Shown: positions 1-6,826 of the stretch, piece after piece
Numbering within the stretch: the first letter of the stretch is position 1
Layout of the letters: each line of letters begins with the position of its first letter
From: Methanosarcinaceae archaeon
Lineage (GTDB): Archaea; Halobacteriota; Methanosarcinia; Methanosarcinales; Methanosarcinaceae
Reading direction: 5' to 3'
Assembly: GCA_030655675.1 (NCBI GenBank)
Contig: JAUSPM010000041.1
Span: 1-7,591, forward strand
DNA: 7,591 nucleotides
The notes under the pieces: generated by a model
The model's input: the letters and a program-made list of their open reading frames with translations, nothing else
Databases searched by the model: none
What the model was told of the DNA's origin: nothing
Program-made: the position numbers and the translations under genes

Positions 1-8
1 TGTAGATT

Positions 9-13
9 CCTCC
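9..13 (-). promoter_or_regulatory. Candidate ribosome binding site of a gene beyond the left edge
   Basis: On the minus strand the window ends with GGAGG followed by AATCTACA. GGAGG is a perfect Shine-Dalgarno core, and a start codon at or just past the window edge would be at a usable distance. This suggests another minus-strand gene begins immediately to the left. Its product cannot be seen. The AT-rich stretch before it (TATATAAC on the minus strand near 38-45) could hold its promoter, which would make it a transcription unit separate from ramA, but this is inference. Confidence 0.35.
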
Positions 14-128
14 GTTTAGCAAATTTGTCATGTATAGTTATATACAACATTTACATAAATACATTTGTACTTGCCTTATGAGATTTTTTATTATTTTCTG
101 AAAATCATAAATTGTAACCAAATCACAC

Positions 129-154
129 ACATGTTTCCTGATGTTCAAACATGT
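129..154 (-). terminator. Inverted repeat after ramA, possible 3' hairpin
   Basis: ACATGTTT (129-136) and AAACATGT (147-154) form a perfect 8-bp inverted repeat with a 10-nt loop, starting 9 nt past the ramA stop codon. It could be a 3'-end hairpin of the pyl-ramA transcript. No long T tract follows on the minus strand, only short T runs, so a terminator role is uncertain; an operator or a chance AT-rich repeat remains possible. Confidence 0.3.
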
Positions 155-163
155 TCTCAACTT

Positions 164-1783
164 TCACTTAACCGTCAACAATGAATGATTCATAGTCTGC
201 TCGGGACAGATCAAAACGCAGCGTCTGCAACTTGTACCAAGGCAATTCTGGCTGTCAATGTTCACAAACCTCTTTCCGTCTTTCTCGACTATGACCAATG
301 CATCTTCGGGGCATTCCTTTTCGCATTTGTGGCATAATGTGCATTTTACCACCGGGGCTTCGAGAGTGATTCCAATGTCTGCTAGAACATAAAGGCCAAG
401 ATAACCTACATCGTCAATATCCCTGACAACTCTTTTTTCAATGTTCACTTCTTTCAGGCTTTCAGGATAGACCGGAATATTGTACATGCCAAGCATCTGG
501 GCATACATCTCGGTTGGCATTCCATTTTGCCATGATGCCAGCTCACACATATAAATATTCTTGAAAGTTTCACTCGAAGCCATCATCAGATGATCTGCTT
601 TGATCTTTTGTGCGATCGTGATAACTTCATCCAGTTTTGACTTATCGAGCGCAATCTTCCTTGCGAGCCCAAGGGAAGTATTCCCAAACTGGATAATATT
701 TTCGCAAAAATCAGGAACCGACCCGATGCGTCTTGCCTTGTTCGCATCAACATAAGTGCCGGTTGCCCCGGACATGTATGAATACTTCAGATCCTCATAC
801 TTCAAACCGGCATCAACAATCAGTGTCATATGTGCCGCCCTGATAGCACCGATCGCTTTCCCCGCTTCCTCAACATCCTTATTGCTAATCGTAATCCCCG
901 GTCCCAGGATCAGTTTTCCGTTGGGCAGTTCAGGGAGTTTTTTAATCAATCCTTCCTTTAGTGCAAGTGCAATCGTTGAAATCACCCCTGTACCCGTGAT
1001 CCCTTTTGGCATCGCATCCGACCCCTCTATCTCATTTCCCATCACAGGATCTACAAGAGGGCCCTTTGCAGGATTCATATTGCTATCAATAACAGTAAGT
1101 CTCCAGTATCCGTTCTCAACATTCACATCACTAATAGCCCCTGGACCTGCAAGCATACCGCAGCTTATACCCTGTCCCTCAATGGCAGGACCTGCTGCCG
1201 CACTTGCCGTAATGATCTTATCCCCGATCTTAAGCGCCATTTCAGCGTTGGTCCCATAATCCGTAACAAGACAGGGTTCTTTTTGAGCCATAAAATCGGT
1301 CTCCAGCATCATTGCAAGGGCATCAGCCCCGATCTCATGCTTGATCGCCGGAGGAACAACAATCTCGCAGTTATCCATTTCGAAGATCCCTTTGAATATC
1401 TCATTTGCCGGAAATATCCTTGCATCCCGATTAACATTTTCCACACCCAAAGAAGCCTGCTTGCTCTTCCCCGCGTATGCAAGATCCCGAATCTCAATAT
1501 TCTGGAACAGGGAAAGCTGGATCGGATTCCCGCAAACCGCAATCCGTTCGATCATTTCAGGTTCAACATCGAATTTTTGTAGCATCTTTTTAACAGTCTC
1601 AATGATAATTCCATGTGCCACATCAGCCCCTGTGTTAATGGCAAAGTCAAGATGGTCCATCACATTTCCTCCGGGCAGGGGGTGTCCCATTGTTACCACG
1701 GTTTTAATAGTCTCTTTCTTTTCAAGGTCAATCAGTTGTGATCTAAAACCACTTGTTCCAAGGTCGAGGGATATTACATACAT
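164..1783 (-). CDS. ramA: RamA, ATP-dependent reductive activase of methylamine methyltransferase corrinoid proteins
   Basis: RamA is a cytoplasmic iron-sulfur protein that uses ATP to reduce inactive Co(II) corrinoid proteins (MtmC, MtbC, MttC) back to active Co(I). The 539-residue protein shows an N-terminal ASKHA-type phosphate motif (DLGTSG, residues 7-12), a second phosphate-loop-like motif (TDYGTNAE, 174-181), and a C-terminal ferredoxin-like part. The latter has two cysteine sets: 481, 484, 487, 491 (CX2CX2CX3CP) and 514, 519, 522, 526 (CX4CX2CX3CP), fitting two [4Fe-4S] clusters as known for RamA. The ATG start follows GGAG with 7 nt between; the stop is TGA. It is the last gene of the operon, 24 nt after pylD, the same association I recall for Methanosarcina acetivorans. 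Related activases exist for methanol and methylthiol systems, but the pyl linkage supports RamA. Confidence 0.96.
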   Translation of the reverse strand: MYVISLDLGTSGFRSQLIDLEKKETIKTVVTMGHPLPGGNVMDHLDFAINTGADVAHGIIIETVKKMLQKFDVEPEMIERIAVCGNPIQLSLFQNIEIRDLAYAGKSKQASLGVENVNRDARIFPANEIFKGIFEMDNCEIVVPPAIKHEIGADALAMMLETDFMAQKEPCLVTDYGTNAEMALKIGDKIITASAAAGPAIEGQGISCGMLAGPGAISDVNVENGYWRLTVIDSNMNPAKGPLVDPVMGNEIEGSDAMPKGITGTGVISTIALALKEGLIKKLPELPNGKLILGPGITISNKDVEEAGKAIGAIRAAHMTLIVDAGLKYEDLKYSYMSGATGTYVDANKARRIGSVPDFCENIIQFGNTSLGLARKIALDKSKLDEVITIAQKIKADHLMMASSETFKNIYMCELASWQNGMPTEMYAQMLGMYNIPVYPESLKEVNIEKRVVRDIDDVGYLGLYVLADIGITLEAPVVKCTLCHKCEKECPEDALVIVEKDGKRFVNIDSQNCLGTSCRRCVLICPEQTMNHSLLTVK

Positions 1784-1807
1784 ATTAGGTCTCCATATTA
1801 TTATTTA

Positions 1808-2587
1808 TCAGATTACAGAATACAACATAGAAGCAACTCCCATCACAAAAGGCTCCATAACAAGATCAACGCGATACTTCTTTCCCACTTCCGATGGAAG
1901 GCCGCATGGTATTCCGGGTGTCGATACAAGGCATCTCTCTTCGATCATACCTTCGGATATGGTATCGGCATTTGGTGTAGCTTCAAGCACCATTGAGAAC
2001 CTTTTCCGATCATCGCTGCAATAAGGCTTAATGCCAAGTTCATCAACAGCCTTTTCCAAAAACTCTTTGTTGGGATCGCAGGCAATGACATTAAATCCCT
2101 TTTTAACAAGATGTGAAGCACCCGCATAACCAACCCCTCCAAGTCCGATTACCAGAATATCCTTTGAAGTTGCTTCTTTGAATCTGGATGCTATCTCAGC
2201 ATATATCACACCTGTAGCAACATGGTTACTCACGATCTTTTCGTTTCTCAGGTTGTGCGCAGTGAATATGTGGTCATCTGCCATCAATATAATGTCAGCA
2301 CCCTGTGAAACAGCCTCATAGTAACCTGTAACATCGGGATGTTCGGAAATAAATCCATCAAGCCCGAAATATTTCACAATGAACAGCAAGGATGATGCAA
2401 AATTGCCGATCACTCCATTACCTGCCGTAATGGGAATTATCCCTACCTTTTCAGAACCAAGTTTTGTTCCGTATAACGATTCACATATCCCTTTAATGTC
2501 AACTCCTGTGACCTTACGTACAACAGCATCATTTTCTTCAAGTTGTGTAGAGAGGTTTTCCAGATCTTCCTGAGTTAAAAGTGCCAA
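1808..2587 (-). CDS. pylD: PylD, pyrrolysine-forming dehydrogenase
   Basis: PylD catalyses the last step of pyrrolysine synthesis: NAD-dependent oxidation of the terminal amine of L-lysine-Ne-3R-methyl-D-ornithine to an aldehyde, followed by ring closure. The 259-residue protein aligns from its first residues with Methanosarcina PylD as I remember it (MALLTxEDLEN). It has the C-terminal Rossmann motif GLGGVG at 148-153 with an acidic residue, Asp171, at the expected NAD-ribose position, and a conserved end MEPFVMGVASMLYS. The start codon is TTG at 2587-2585, only 2 nt after the pylC stop. The match of the N-terminus and the absence of a nearby alternative ATG support it. An AGGGGG purine run lies just upstream inside the end of pylC. 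The stop is TGA. Rare start codon and tight spacing suggest translation coupled to pylC. Confidence 0.97.
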   Translation of the reverse strand: MALLTQEDLENLSTQLEENDAVVRKVTGVDIKGICESLYGTKLGSEKVGIIPITAGNGVIGNFASSLLFIVKYFGLDGFISEHPDVTGYYEAVSQGADIILMADDHIFTAHNLRNEKIVSNHVATGVIYAEIASRFKEATSKDILVIGLGGVGYAGASHLVKKGFNVIACDPNKEFLEKAVDELGIKPYCSDDRKRFSMVLEATPNADTISEGMIEERCLVSTPGIPCGLPSEVGKKYRVDLVMEPFVMGVASMLYSVI

Positions 2588-2589
2588 CC

Positions 2590-3687
2590 TTAAGCCCCCT
2601 GTTTATCGATACCCAGATATTCATTAATGATCTTCATTCCTTTTTGCCTGTTGACCACCATTTCATCTTTTGAAGAACCCCAACTGATAAGGGTAAAAAT
2701 ATTCTTTTTCCCCCTGCATTCGAATATCTCAAGTCCATCCGAAATATGGAATTCACTATAATCATTTCCCTGTGAGATCATATGCTCACCGATTGGCACA
2801 AGTTTACCGCCCTGTGGAGTCAGGTGCTCGAAAATACAATAGTTGTTACCGGGTGCTACAGCCAGCTCTTGAACACCGCCTGAAAATGCCTGAAAAAGGA
2901 GTTCAACAAGATTTATGCCGGTACAATGATAGACAACCGTAGGTGTCTGGCTTGGAAATCTTGCATCTATCTCCAGTACTTTTAATCCCCGGAGGCTGTC
3001 TATTGCCTCAACATCCATAATTCCACGAAGTTTTAGGTTCTTTGCCAACTTGTAAGAAATGTCCCTAAAAGCAGGGTAATGTCCGATAGGCGTTACCATG
3101 TGGCAGTCATAAGTATCATCCACATGCACTTTAGTCTCCTTGATCACTGCAAAATTACTGCCATCCCCGACAACTTCCAGTGAAATTACATTCCCGCTTA
3201 TATACTCTTCAACAAGCATTGATGGATCAAGACCTTCCAGCCCCTCCTTGTTATATATAATGGAAGTTCCCACGCTACTGCTCTGGCATGGCGGCTTTAT
3301 AAAAAATGGAGGAACTGTAGGATTGTCAAGTGGTGTAGGCACATCAATTGACTTGAAATATTCTTTTGAACGCTTCTTATCCATACTTATTTGGTATGCA
3401 TCAAAATCAAATAATATCGGACATTCCAGTTTATCCCTGATGCTTTTTAGGAATTCGATCGTTTCCAGATTTTCATTAACCGGAATTATTCCATCCACTA
3501 TTCTCGAAATATCAATAAGATTTTCAGGTTGCTCAATGATGTCAAAACAATGGAAATCGTCAACCATATTTTTTATCAGCGGATTCTTGTTCCTGTCAAC
3601 AAGCACAACATTTATTCCGGCTTTTTTTGCAAGATAAGCCACTTCGAACCCCTGCAACTTCCCTCCGATAAGAGCTATACTCTTCAT
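2590..3687 (-). CDS. pylC: PylC, ATP-grasp ligase joining 3-methylornithine to lysine
   Basis: PylC uses ATP to link 3R-methyl-D-ornithine to the epsilon-amine of a second L-lysine, giving the amide precursor of pyrrolysine. The 365-residue protein has an N-terminal dinucleotide-fold-like segment (GGKLQGFE, 8-15), a central ATP-grasp stretch (KPPCQSSSVG at 131-140, VEEYISGNVISLEVVGDG from 159) and the metal-binding acidic residues of the family around DVEA (225-228) and LEIDAR (238-243), followed by FPSQTP. It aligns along its length with Methanosarcina PylC. The ATG overlaps the pylB stop as ATGA (3687-3684), and AGGTG lies 7 nt upstream, so reinitiation after pylB is likely. The stop is TAA. 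ATP-grasp paralogues such as carbamoyl-phosphate synthetase domains are excluded by the pyl context and specific similarity. Confidence 0.97.
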   Translation of the reverse strand: MKSIALIGGKLQGFEVAYLAKKAGINVVLVDRNKNPLIKNMVDDFHCFDIIEQPENLIDISRIVDGIIPVNENLETIEFLKSIRDKLECPILFDFDAYQISMDKKRSKEYFKSIDVPTPLDNPTVPPFFIKPPCQSSSVGTSIIYNKEGLEGLDPSMLVEEYISGNVISLEVVGDGSNFAVIKETKVHVDDTYDCHMVTPIGHYPAFRDISYKLAKNLKLRGIMDVEAIDSLRGLKVLEIDARFPSQTPTVVYHCTGINLVELLFQAFSGGVQELAVAPGNNYCIFEHLTPQGGKLVPIGEHMISQGNDYSEFHISDGLEIFECRGKKNIFTLISWGSSKDEMVVNRQKGMKIINEYLGIDKQGA

Positions 3688-4742
3688 GACACTACACCTA
3701 CGATCCGGTTAAAATCTGATTGACTTGCCGGCTCCATGCCCATCTCCCTTAGGCGCTTCACAACACTTTTAGGGTCCCGGTCCCTCTCTTTGAGATTCCG
3801 GTCATAATTGACAACGCCTTCGAGGGAGGAATTAGAAGGTATAATAGATGTGACCACATTTGCCCCCACGTTCAATCTTTGCACCATACCATCGATCCCT
3901 TCAAGATCAAGGGATGCAGGGATCAGCCTATCAGGGAACATCAATCTCAGTATTGCCAGTATTTTCAGTTCGGAAATGTTAGATCTCTGGACAGTATTCT
4001 CAAGTGGAGTTCCTGCCTGTGGAGCAAAAGTCATAACGCGAACCATATCAGGAGAAGCCTCTTCCATACCACGCAATGACAGAATCGTTGACTCCACATC
4101 ATCCCCGACCCCGGTCAGTATCCCGTCTTCAACACAGTAACCGATACTTTTTGCGAATTTTCTTGCATTGACCCGATCATCGAATGATTGTCCGACCCTC
4201 AGTTTCTTATACAGGTTCCGGTCATGCGTCTCCTGATATAATGCAAGGAAGTTAGCGCCATTGTCATTTAATTCTTTCAGGACCTCATTGCCCATAACCC
4301 CCGGAGAGATCATAATTGGAAGACCAAGCTCGCTTTTCACGGTTTTCACGAAATCAATGAACCTTTCAGGCTTTTCATGGAAATAAGGGTCTTCACCCAT
4401 GGTTAAATCCACCATATGGATGTGCTCACCCTTTAAAGACCTGCAAATATTACGTACTTCCCGGATGTCAAGACGGTATCTCTCGATATCATTCGATTCT
4501 CTGTAATAGCAAAATGCACAACTGTTTTTACAGTATGTTGAAAAGTAAACAAAACTGTAGAGAAAAACCTTGTTTCCGAAGAAATGATCCCTCACCTTTC
4601 GTGAAACATAAAATAATTCCTCAAGTTCTTCTTTTTCGCTGATGGAAATAAAGTCCCTCAGATCATCGTCTGAGAGTTTCAATCCGTTCACAATATTTTC
4701 TACAAAATTGTCAAGATGTGTTCGCATCATATCATTTAACAA
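3684..4742 (-). CDS. pylB: PylB, radical SAM methylornithine synthase
   Basis: PylB rearranges L-lysine to 3R-methyl-D-ornithine by radical SAM chemistry, the first step of pyrrolysine synthesis. The radical SAM cluster motif CX3CX2C is present (Cys71, Cys75, Cys78 in this start's numbering, FSTYCKNSCAFCYY), with TMGEDP at 114-119 at the position of the GGE-like SAM-binding motif. The open frame extends to a GTG at 4802, but I place the start at TTG 4742-4740. A strong GAGGTGA site ends 5 nt before it, and the resulting N-terminus lines up residue for residue with Methanosarcina PylB (my recollection: MIQKMATEELDRF against MLNDMMRTHLDNF). This gives 352 residues, close to the usual length. 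The ATG pair at 4730-4725 is a weaker alternative. The gene begins 10 nt after pylS, and its TGA overlaps the pylC ATG. Confidence 0.96.
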   Translation of the reverse strand: MLNDMMRTHLDNFVENIVNGLKLSDDDLRDFISISEKEELEELFYVSRKVRDHFFGNKVFLYSFVYFSTYCKNSCAFCYYRESNDIERYRLDIREVRNICRSLKGEHIHMVDLTMGEDPYFHEKPERFIDFVKTVKSELGLPIMISPGVMGNEVLKELNDNGANFLALYQETHDRNLYKKLRVGQSFDDRVNARKFAKSIGYCVEDGILTGVGDDVESTILSLRGMEEASPDMVRVMTFAPQAGTPLENTVQRSNISELKILAILRLMFPDRLIPASLDLEGIDGMVQRLNVGANVVTSIIPSNSSLEGVVNYDRNLKERDRDPKSVVKRLREMGMEPASQSDFNRIVGVVS

Positions 4743-4747
4743 AAAAA

Positions 4748-4754
4748 TCACCTC
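4748..4754 (-). promoter_or_regulatory. Ribosome binding site fixing the pylB start
   Basis: The minus strand reads GAGGTGA, then five T, then TTG. The site is a near-full complement of the archaeal 16S 3' end and sits 5 nt before TTG, so it supports a TTG start rather than the upstream GTG or the downstream ATGs. Its first bases overlap the pylS stop TGA (4755-4753), so a ribosome terminating on pylS sits on the pylB site: a probable coupling of synthetase and PylB translation. Confidence 0.75.
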
Positions 4755-6084
4755 AAAGGTTAGTGCTGATCCCGTTATAGTATGACTCGGACCTTCCGGC
4801 ACGGTTTATGTTCTTTAGATTGTATTTTGCCTTCAACAACCTCTCAAGGCCAAAACCTGCCCCGATCCAGGGTTTATCGATACCCCAATCCATATCCATA
4901 GGAACAGGACCGACAACAGCCGATGAAAGTTCCATACCCTTATGCATGACATCGATCGTATCTCCGTAGACCATACAACTGTCGGAAACAAGTTCATATT
5001 CGATATCCAGTGACTCAAGGAAATCCTGAATAAGGTATTCAAGATTCTTCTTTGTACATTTGGATCCCATCTGGCAGAAATTGAGCATAGTGAATTCTTC
5101 CAGATGACTGTTACCATCGGATTCTTTTCTGTAGCAGGGTCCGATCTCAAATAACCTGACCGGATCTGAAAGTACGTTGTCAAATTTACGGAGGTAGTTG
5201 TATAAGCCCGGAGCCAGCATTGGGCGCAGGCACATATTATCGCCGACCCTGAATATCTGTTCTGAAAGTTTCTTGTCTTCACCAACACCCATTCTTTCCA
5301 TATATTCAAAGGGGATAAGTATCGGAGATTTGATCTCAAGGAATCCTATATCCACAAAAAATTCGGTAATAGTTCTTTCAAGTTTACCAAGCAAGTTCTC
5401 CCTGCTGTCTTCATACATAGACACGAGGTCTTTCTTTCTCTGAATCTGTAAGGTAGATTCGAGTTCTTTGAAAGAACGTTTCTCTCTTGAAAACGAGATC
5501 ATTTCATCCGGACCAAGAAGAGATAATATCCGGTTCTTCTGGATCTGTGTGAATTCTGCTTTTTTGGATTTTACCTGTTGTTTAGGTTCTGTGTTGGTCG
5601 TTTTTGAAAAATTTTGTTTATTCACATTTTGTTGCAATACAGATATAGGTGCAATGACATCGGTCTTTTGAATATCGGGCTCATCTTGAAGTTGGGGGAA
5701 ACTTACAGGAGTTATCGGGTTTGCAGTTTCCGATCTTAAAACCGTATTTTGAATATCTTTGATCGGAGAATTGAATTGTGCTGAAGGAATGACTTTTACT
5801 GTTACCTTTACCTCGTCCTTATAAGAGGTCTTTTTAGAAAATTCTTTTATTTTTTCGTCAGGAACACGACAACTTTTGCAGGGTTTAAGGAATTTGCGGT
5901 TGCGAAGAGATCTCGCAGACCTGCTGGATTTGGAGTTTCGTACCTTGATAATCTCCCCACAATCCATTGTTATTCGTAGATATTTCTGGGATGTTTCACA
6001 GTTTCTTACTGAATGAAGGTGTCCATTTCTTGACACCCATAAACCGGTTTTAGATATAAGTGAGTCCAGTGATTTTTTTTCCAT
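4753..6084 (-). CDS. pylS: PylS, pyrrolysyl-tRNA synthetase
   Basis: PylS attaches pyrrolysine to tRNA-Pyl, which reads UAG. This is the long archaeal form with both domains in one chain (443 residues; the Methanosarcina mazei enzyme has 454). Residues 1-85 form the tRNA-binding domain, with His24, Cys42, Cys69 and Cys72 as likely zinc ligands. A variable polar linker runs to about 190. The class II catalytic domain follows, with motif 2 around GPCYRKESDG (Arg319) and motif 3 GFGLERLL (411-418). Pocket residues known from M. mazei are kept when shifted by 11: Ala291, Leu294, Tyr295, Leu298, Asn335, Cys337, Tyr373, Trp406. The C-terminus SESYYNGISTNL is the family ending. The ATG follows GAGCTGAT (one mismatch to GAGGTGAT). 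His-His near residues 62-63 in Methanosarcina is Asn-Arg here. No tRNA-Pyl gene precedes it. Confidence 0.98.
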   Translation of the reverse strand: MEKKSLDSLISKTGLWVSRNGHLHSVRNCETSQKYLRITMDCGEIIKVRNSKSSRSARSLRNRKFLKPCKSCRVPDEKIKEFSKKTSYKDEVKVTVKVIPSAQFNSPIKDIQNTVLRSETANPITPVSFPQLQDEPDIQKTDVIAPISVLQQNVNKQNFSKTTNTEPKQQVKSKKAEFTQIQKNRILSLLGPDEMISFSREKRSFKELESTLQIQRKKDLVSMYEDSRENLLGKLERTITEFFVDIGFLEIKSPILIPFEYMERMGVGEDKKLSEQIFRVGDNMCLRPMLAPGLYNYLRKFDNVLSDPVRLFEIGPCYRKESDGNSHLEEFTMLNFCQMGSKCTKKNLEYLIQDFLESLDIEYELVSDSCMVYGDTIDVMHKGMELSSAVVGPVPMDMDWGIDKPWIGAGFGLERLLKAKYNLKNINRAGRSESYYNGISTNL

Positions 6085-6087
6085 GGT

Positions 6088-6095
6088 ATCAGCTC
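6088..6095 (-). promoter_or_regulatory. Imperfect ribosome binding site of pylS
   Basis: The minus strand has GAGCTGAT followed by ACC and the pylS ATG. It differs by one base from the archaeal GAGGTGAT consensus and is weaker than the pylB site. Weak initiation here leaves room for control by the upstream leader reading frame. Confidence 0.45.
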
Positions 6096-6117
6096 ATCGA
6101 ATTGATATCTTTTCCCA

Positions 6118-6135
6118 AGCATTTCCTATAATGCT
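6118..6135 (-). repeat. Hairpin in the pylS leader with UAG in its loop
   Basis: AGCATT and AATGCT form a perfect 6-bp inverted repeat around a 6-nt loop. On the transcribed minus strand the loop is ATAGGA and contains the TAG that ends the leader frame. The stem is short and AT-rich, so its stability would be modest. It lies 33 nt before the pylS start codon. Confidence 0.45.
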
Positions 6136-6182
6136 AAGAATTCAAGTTTCCAGTTGCTTCCTTCGCTTTTATTGAATGACAT
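6126..6182 (-). CDS. Candidate leader peptide frame ending in UAG, upstream of pylS
   Basis: A short minus-strand frame starts with ATG at 6182-6180 after the purine-rich GGAAGGAAAGGAA and encodes 18 residues (MSFNKSEGSNWKLEFLAL) before TAG at 6128-6126, 41 nt before the pylS ATG. If UAG were decoded as pyrrolysine, translation would go on to a TAA at 6008-6006 (58 residues in all), crossing the pylS start in another frame. I do not recognise the peptide. The Shine-Dalgarno is not canonical and the frame could be chance, but a UAG-ended frame in front of the gene that enables UAG decoding is notable. Comparison with related species would decide. Confidence 0.25.
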   Translation of the reverse strand: MSFNKSEGSNWKLEFLAL

Positions 6183-6220
6183 TTCCTTTCCTTCCTTTTT
6201 ATTGTTGATTTGGGACATGT

Positions 6221-6249
6221 TGATCATTTTAATTTAGATCACATGATCA
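6221..6249. repeat. Pair of TGATCA palindromes near the predicted pylS promoter
   Basis: TGATCA occurs at 6221-6226 and 6244-6249, 23 bp apart start to start (about two helical turns). The first is flanked as ACATGTTGATCAT and the second as ACATGATCAT. A third copy lies within TTGATCAA at 6727-6734, towards the divergent genes. An 8-bp palindrome ACGATCGT lies at 6283-6290. Spacing on one helix face next to a predicted promoter would suit a dimeric regulator, but no binding protein is known to me. Confidence 0.3.
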
Positions 6250-6252
6250 TAT

Positions 6253-6272
6253 CGTTAAATATATAATATAGT
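6253..6272 (-). promoter_or_regulatory. Candidate TATA box of the pylS-ramA operon
   Basis: On the minus strand an A-rich segment (AAAATAAAAC) is followed by TATATTATATATTTAA, resembling a BRE plus archaeal TATA box (TTATATAT at 6266-6259). Transcription would then start near 6235-6240, giving a leader of about 150 nt that includes the short UAG-ended frame and hairpin. The whole region is AT-rich and offers other TATA-like sites (for example near 6340-6355), so the choice is tentative. Confidence 0.35.
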
Positions 6273-6725
6273 TTTATTTTTTACGATCGTTTTTACCCTG
6301 GATTATCTTGTACATCGATATATATATATATTACCCATTAAATATAAAATTTATAGTTTAAGCATAATAATAAATTTACATGGTGTGTACAAAATCATCT
6401 CAAAAAACAAGACATATCAATTTAACAGGACATCATAGTGCACACATAGGAACAGACAATTTGTCTTTAAATCGACAGTTTATAAAAAATTAGTGCCGAC
6501 AGATTACGTTATTGATGCGATTATATCAATATATAATTGTATTATAAGTCATACATAATTTTTAAATGAATGAATTTTGAATTATATAATGTATGAGTAT
6601 CATGTGTGAATATATAGTAATATTAAAATATTTGAGATGGTTTTTGTACAAAAAATATATATATGAGTACACAACCCATATACTATAGCGCTTAATAAAT
6701 AAGTGCAAATCTATAAGTGAATAAG

Positions 6726-6754
6726 GTTGATCAAGATATATGGACTCCATCAAC
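6726..6754. repeat. Nested inverted repeats in the spacer
   Basis: GTTGAT (6726-6731) and ATCAAC (6749-6754) are inverted copies enclosing the 11-bp palindrome ATGGACTCCAT (6740-6750); the two structures partly overlap at the right end. The left arm overlaps the palindrome TTGATCAA (6727-6734). It could be an operator or an RNA hairpin; nothing in the sequence decides. Confidence 0.3.
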
Positions 6755-6773
6755 GATTATTTTGTTTTGAAAT

Positions 6774-6798
6774 TGAGCATTGATCGAGAAAATGCTCA
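6774..6798 (+). repeat. 8-bp inverted repeat competing with the adjacent hairpin
   Basis: TGAGCATT (6774-6781) pairs perfectly with AATGCTCA (6791-6798) around a 9-nt loop. The right arm includes AATGC (6791-6795), which is also the left arm of the hairpin in the first 42-nt unit. The two stems therefore cannot form at once, as in alternative-structure switches. The second 42-nt unit has no such partner. Confidence 0.4.
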
Positions 6799-6826
6799 CT
6801 TCGTTCGCATTAACTTGGACTACATA
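6785..6826 (+). repeat. Hairpin repeat unit, copy 1
   Basis: This 42-nt unit shares 35 of 42 positions with copy 2. It can fold with an outer CGAG (6785-6788)/CTTG (6814-6817) pairing, a symmetric AA/AA bulge, and an inner AATGC (6791-6795)/GCATT (6807-6811) stem around an 11-nt loop. The outer stem has a G-T pair that would be an allowed G-U wobble in RNA of the plus strand. Confidence 0.55.

Noticed and set aside
756..2024. Long plus-strand frames opposite ramA and pylD
   Set aside because: They are antisense shadows of well-conserved genes, with no ribosome binding sites or recognisable products.
4743..4802. A 20-codon N-terminal extension of pylB from GTG at 4802
   Set aside because: It overlaps the pylS 3' end, has no ribosome binding site, and adds residues absent from known PylB, whereas TTG at 4742 has a strong site and a matching N-terminus.
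4833..5339. 168-codon minus-strand frame inside pylS
   Set aside because: It lies in another frame within the conserved catalytic domain of pylS and is a shadow.
6083..6152. Minus-strand stretch beginning GGAAACTTGA, similar to the first bases of tRNA-Pyl
   Set aside because: No matching 3' acceptor strand, no CTA anticodon stem-loop and no T arm follow; the likeness is limited to the first bases.
6318..6331. AT dinucleotide tract as a possible origin or recombination site
   Set aside because: It is a simple tract in an AT-rich spacer, with no origin-type repeats, cdc6/orc gene or integrase nearby.
6380..6547. Plus-strand frame of 37 codons ending in TAG, 55 if the TAG were read as pyrrolysine
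   Set aside because: It has no ribosome binding site, no family I recognise and a composition like the surrounding spacer. It is worth a homology search but not supportable as a gene.
6562..6753. Minus-strand 63-codon frame in the spacer
   Set aside because: The residues are the Ile/Tyr/Phe-rich product expected of AT-rich non-coding DNA, with no ribosome binding site or recognisable motif.
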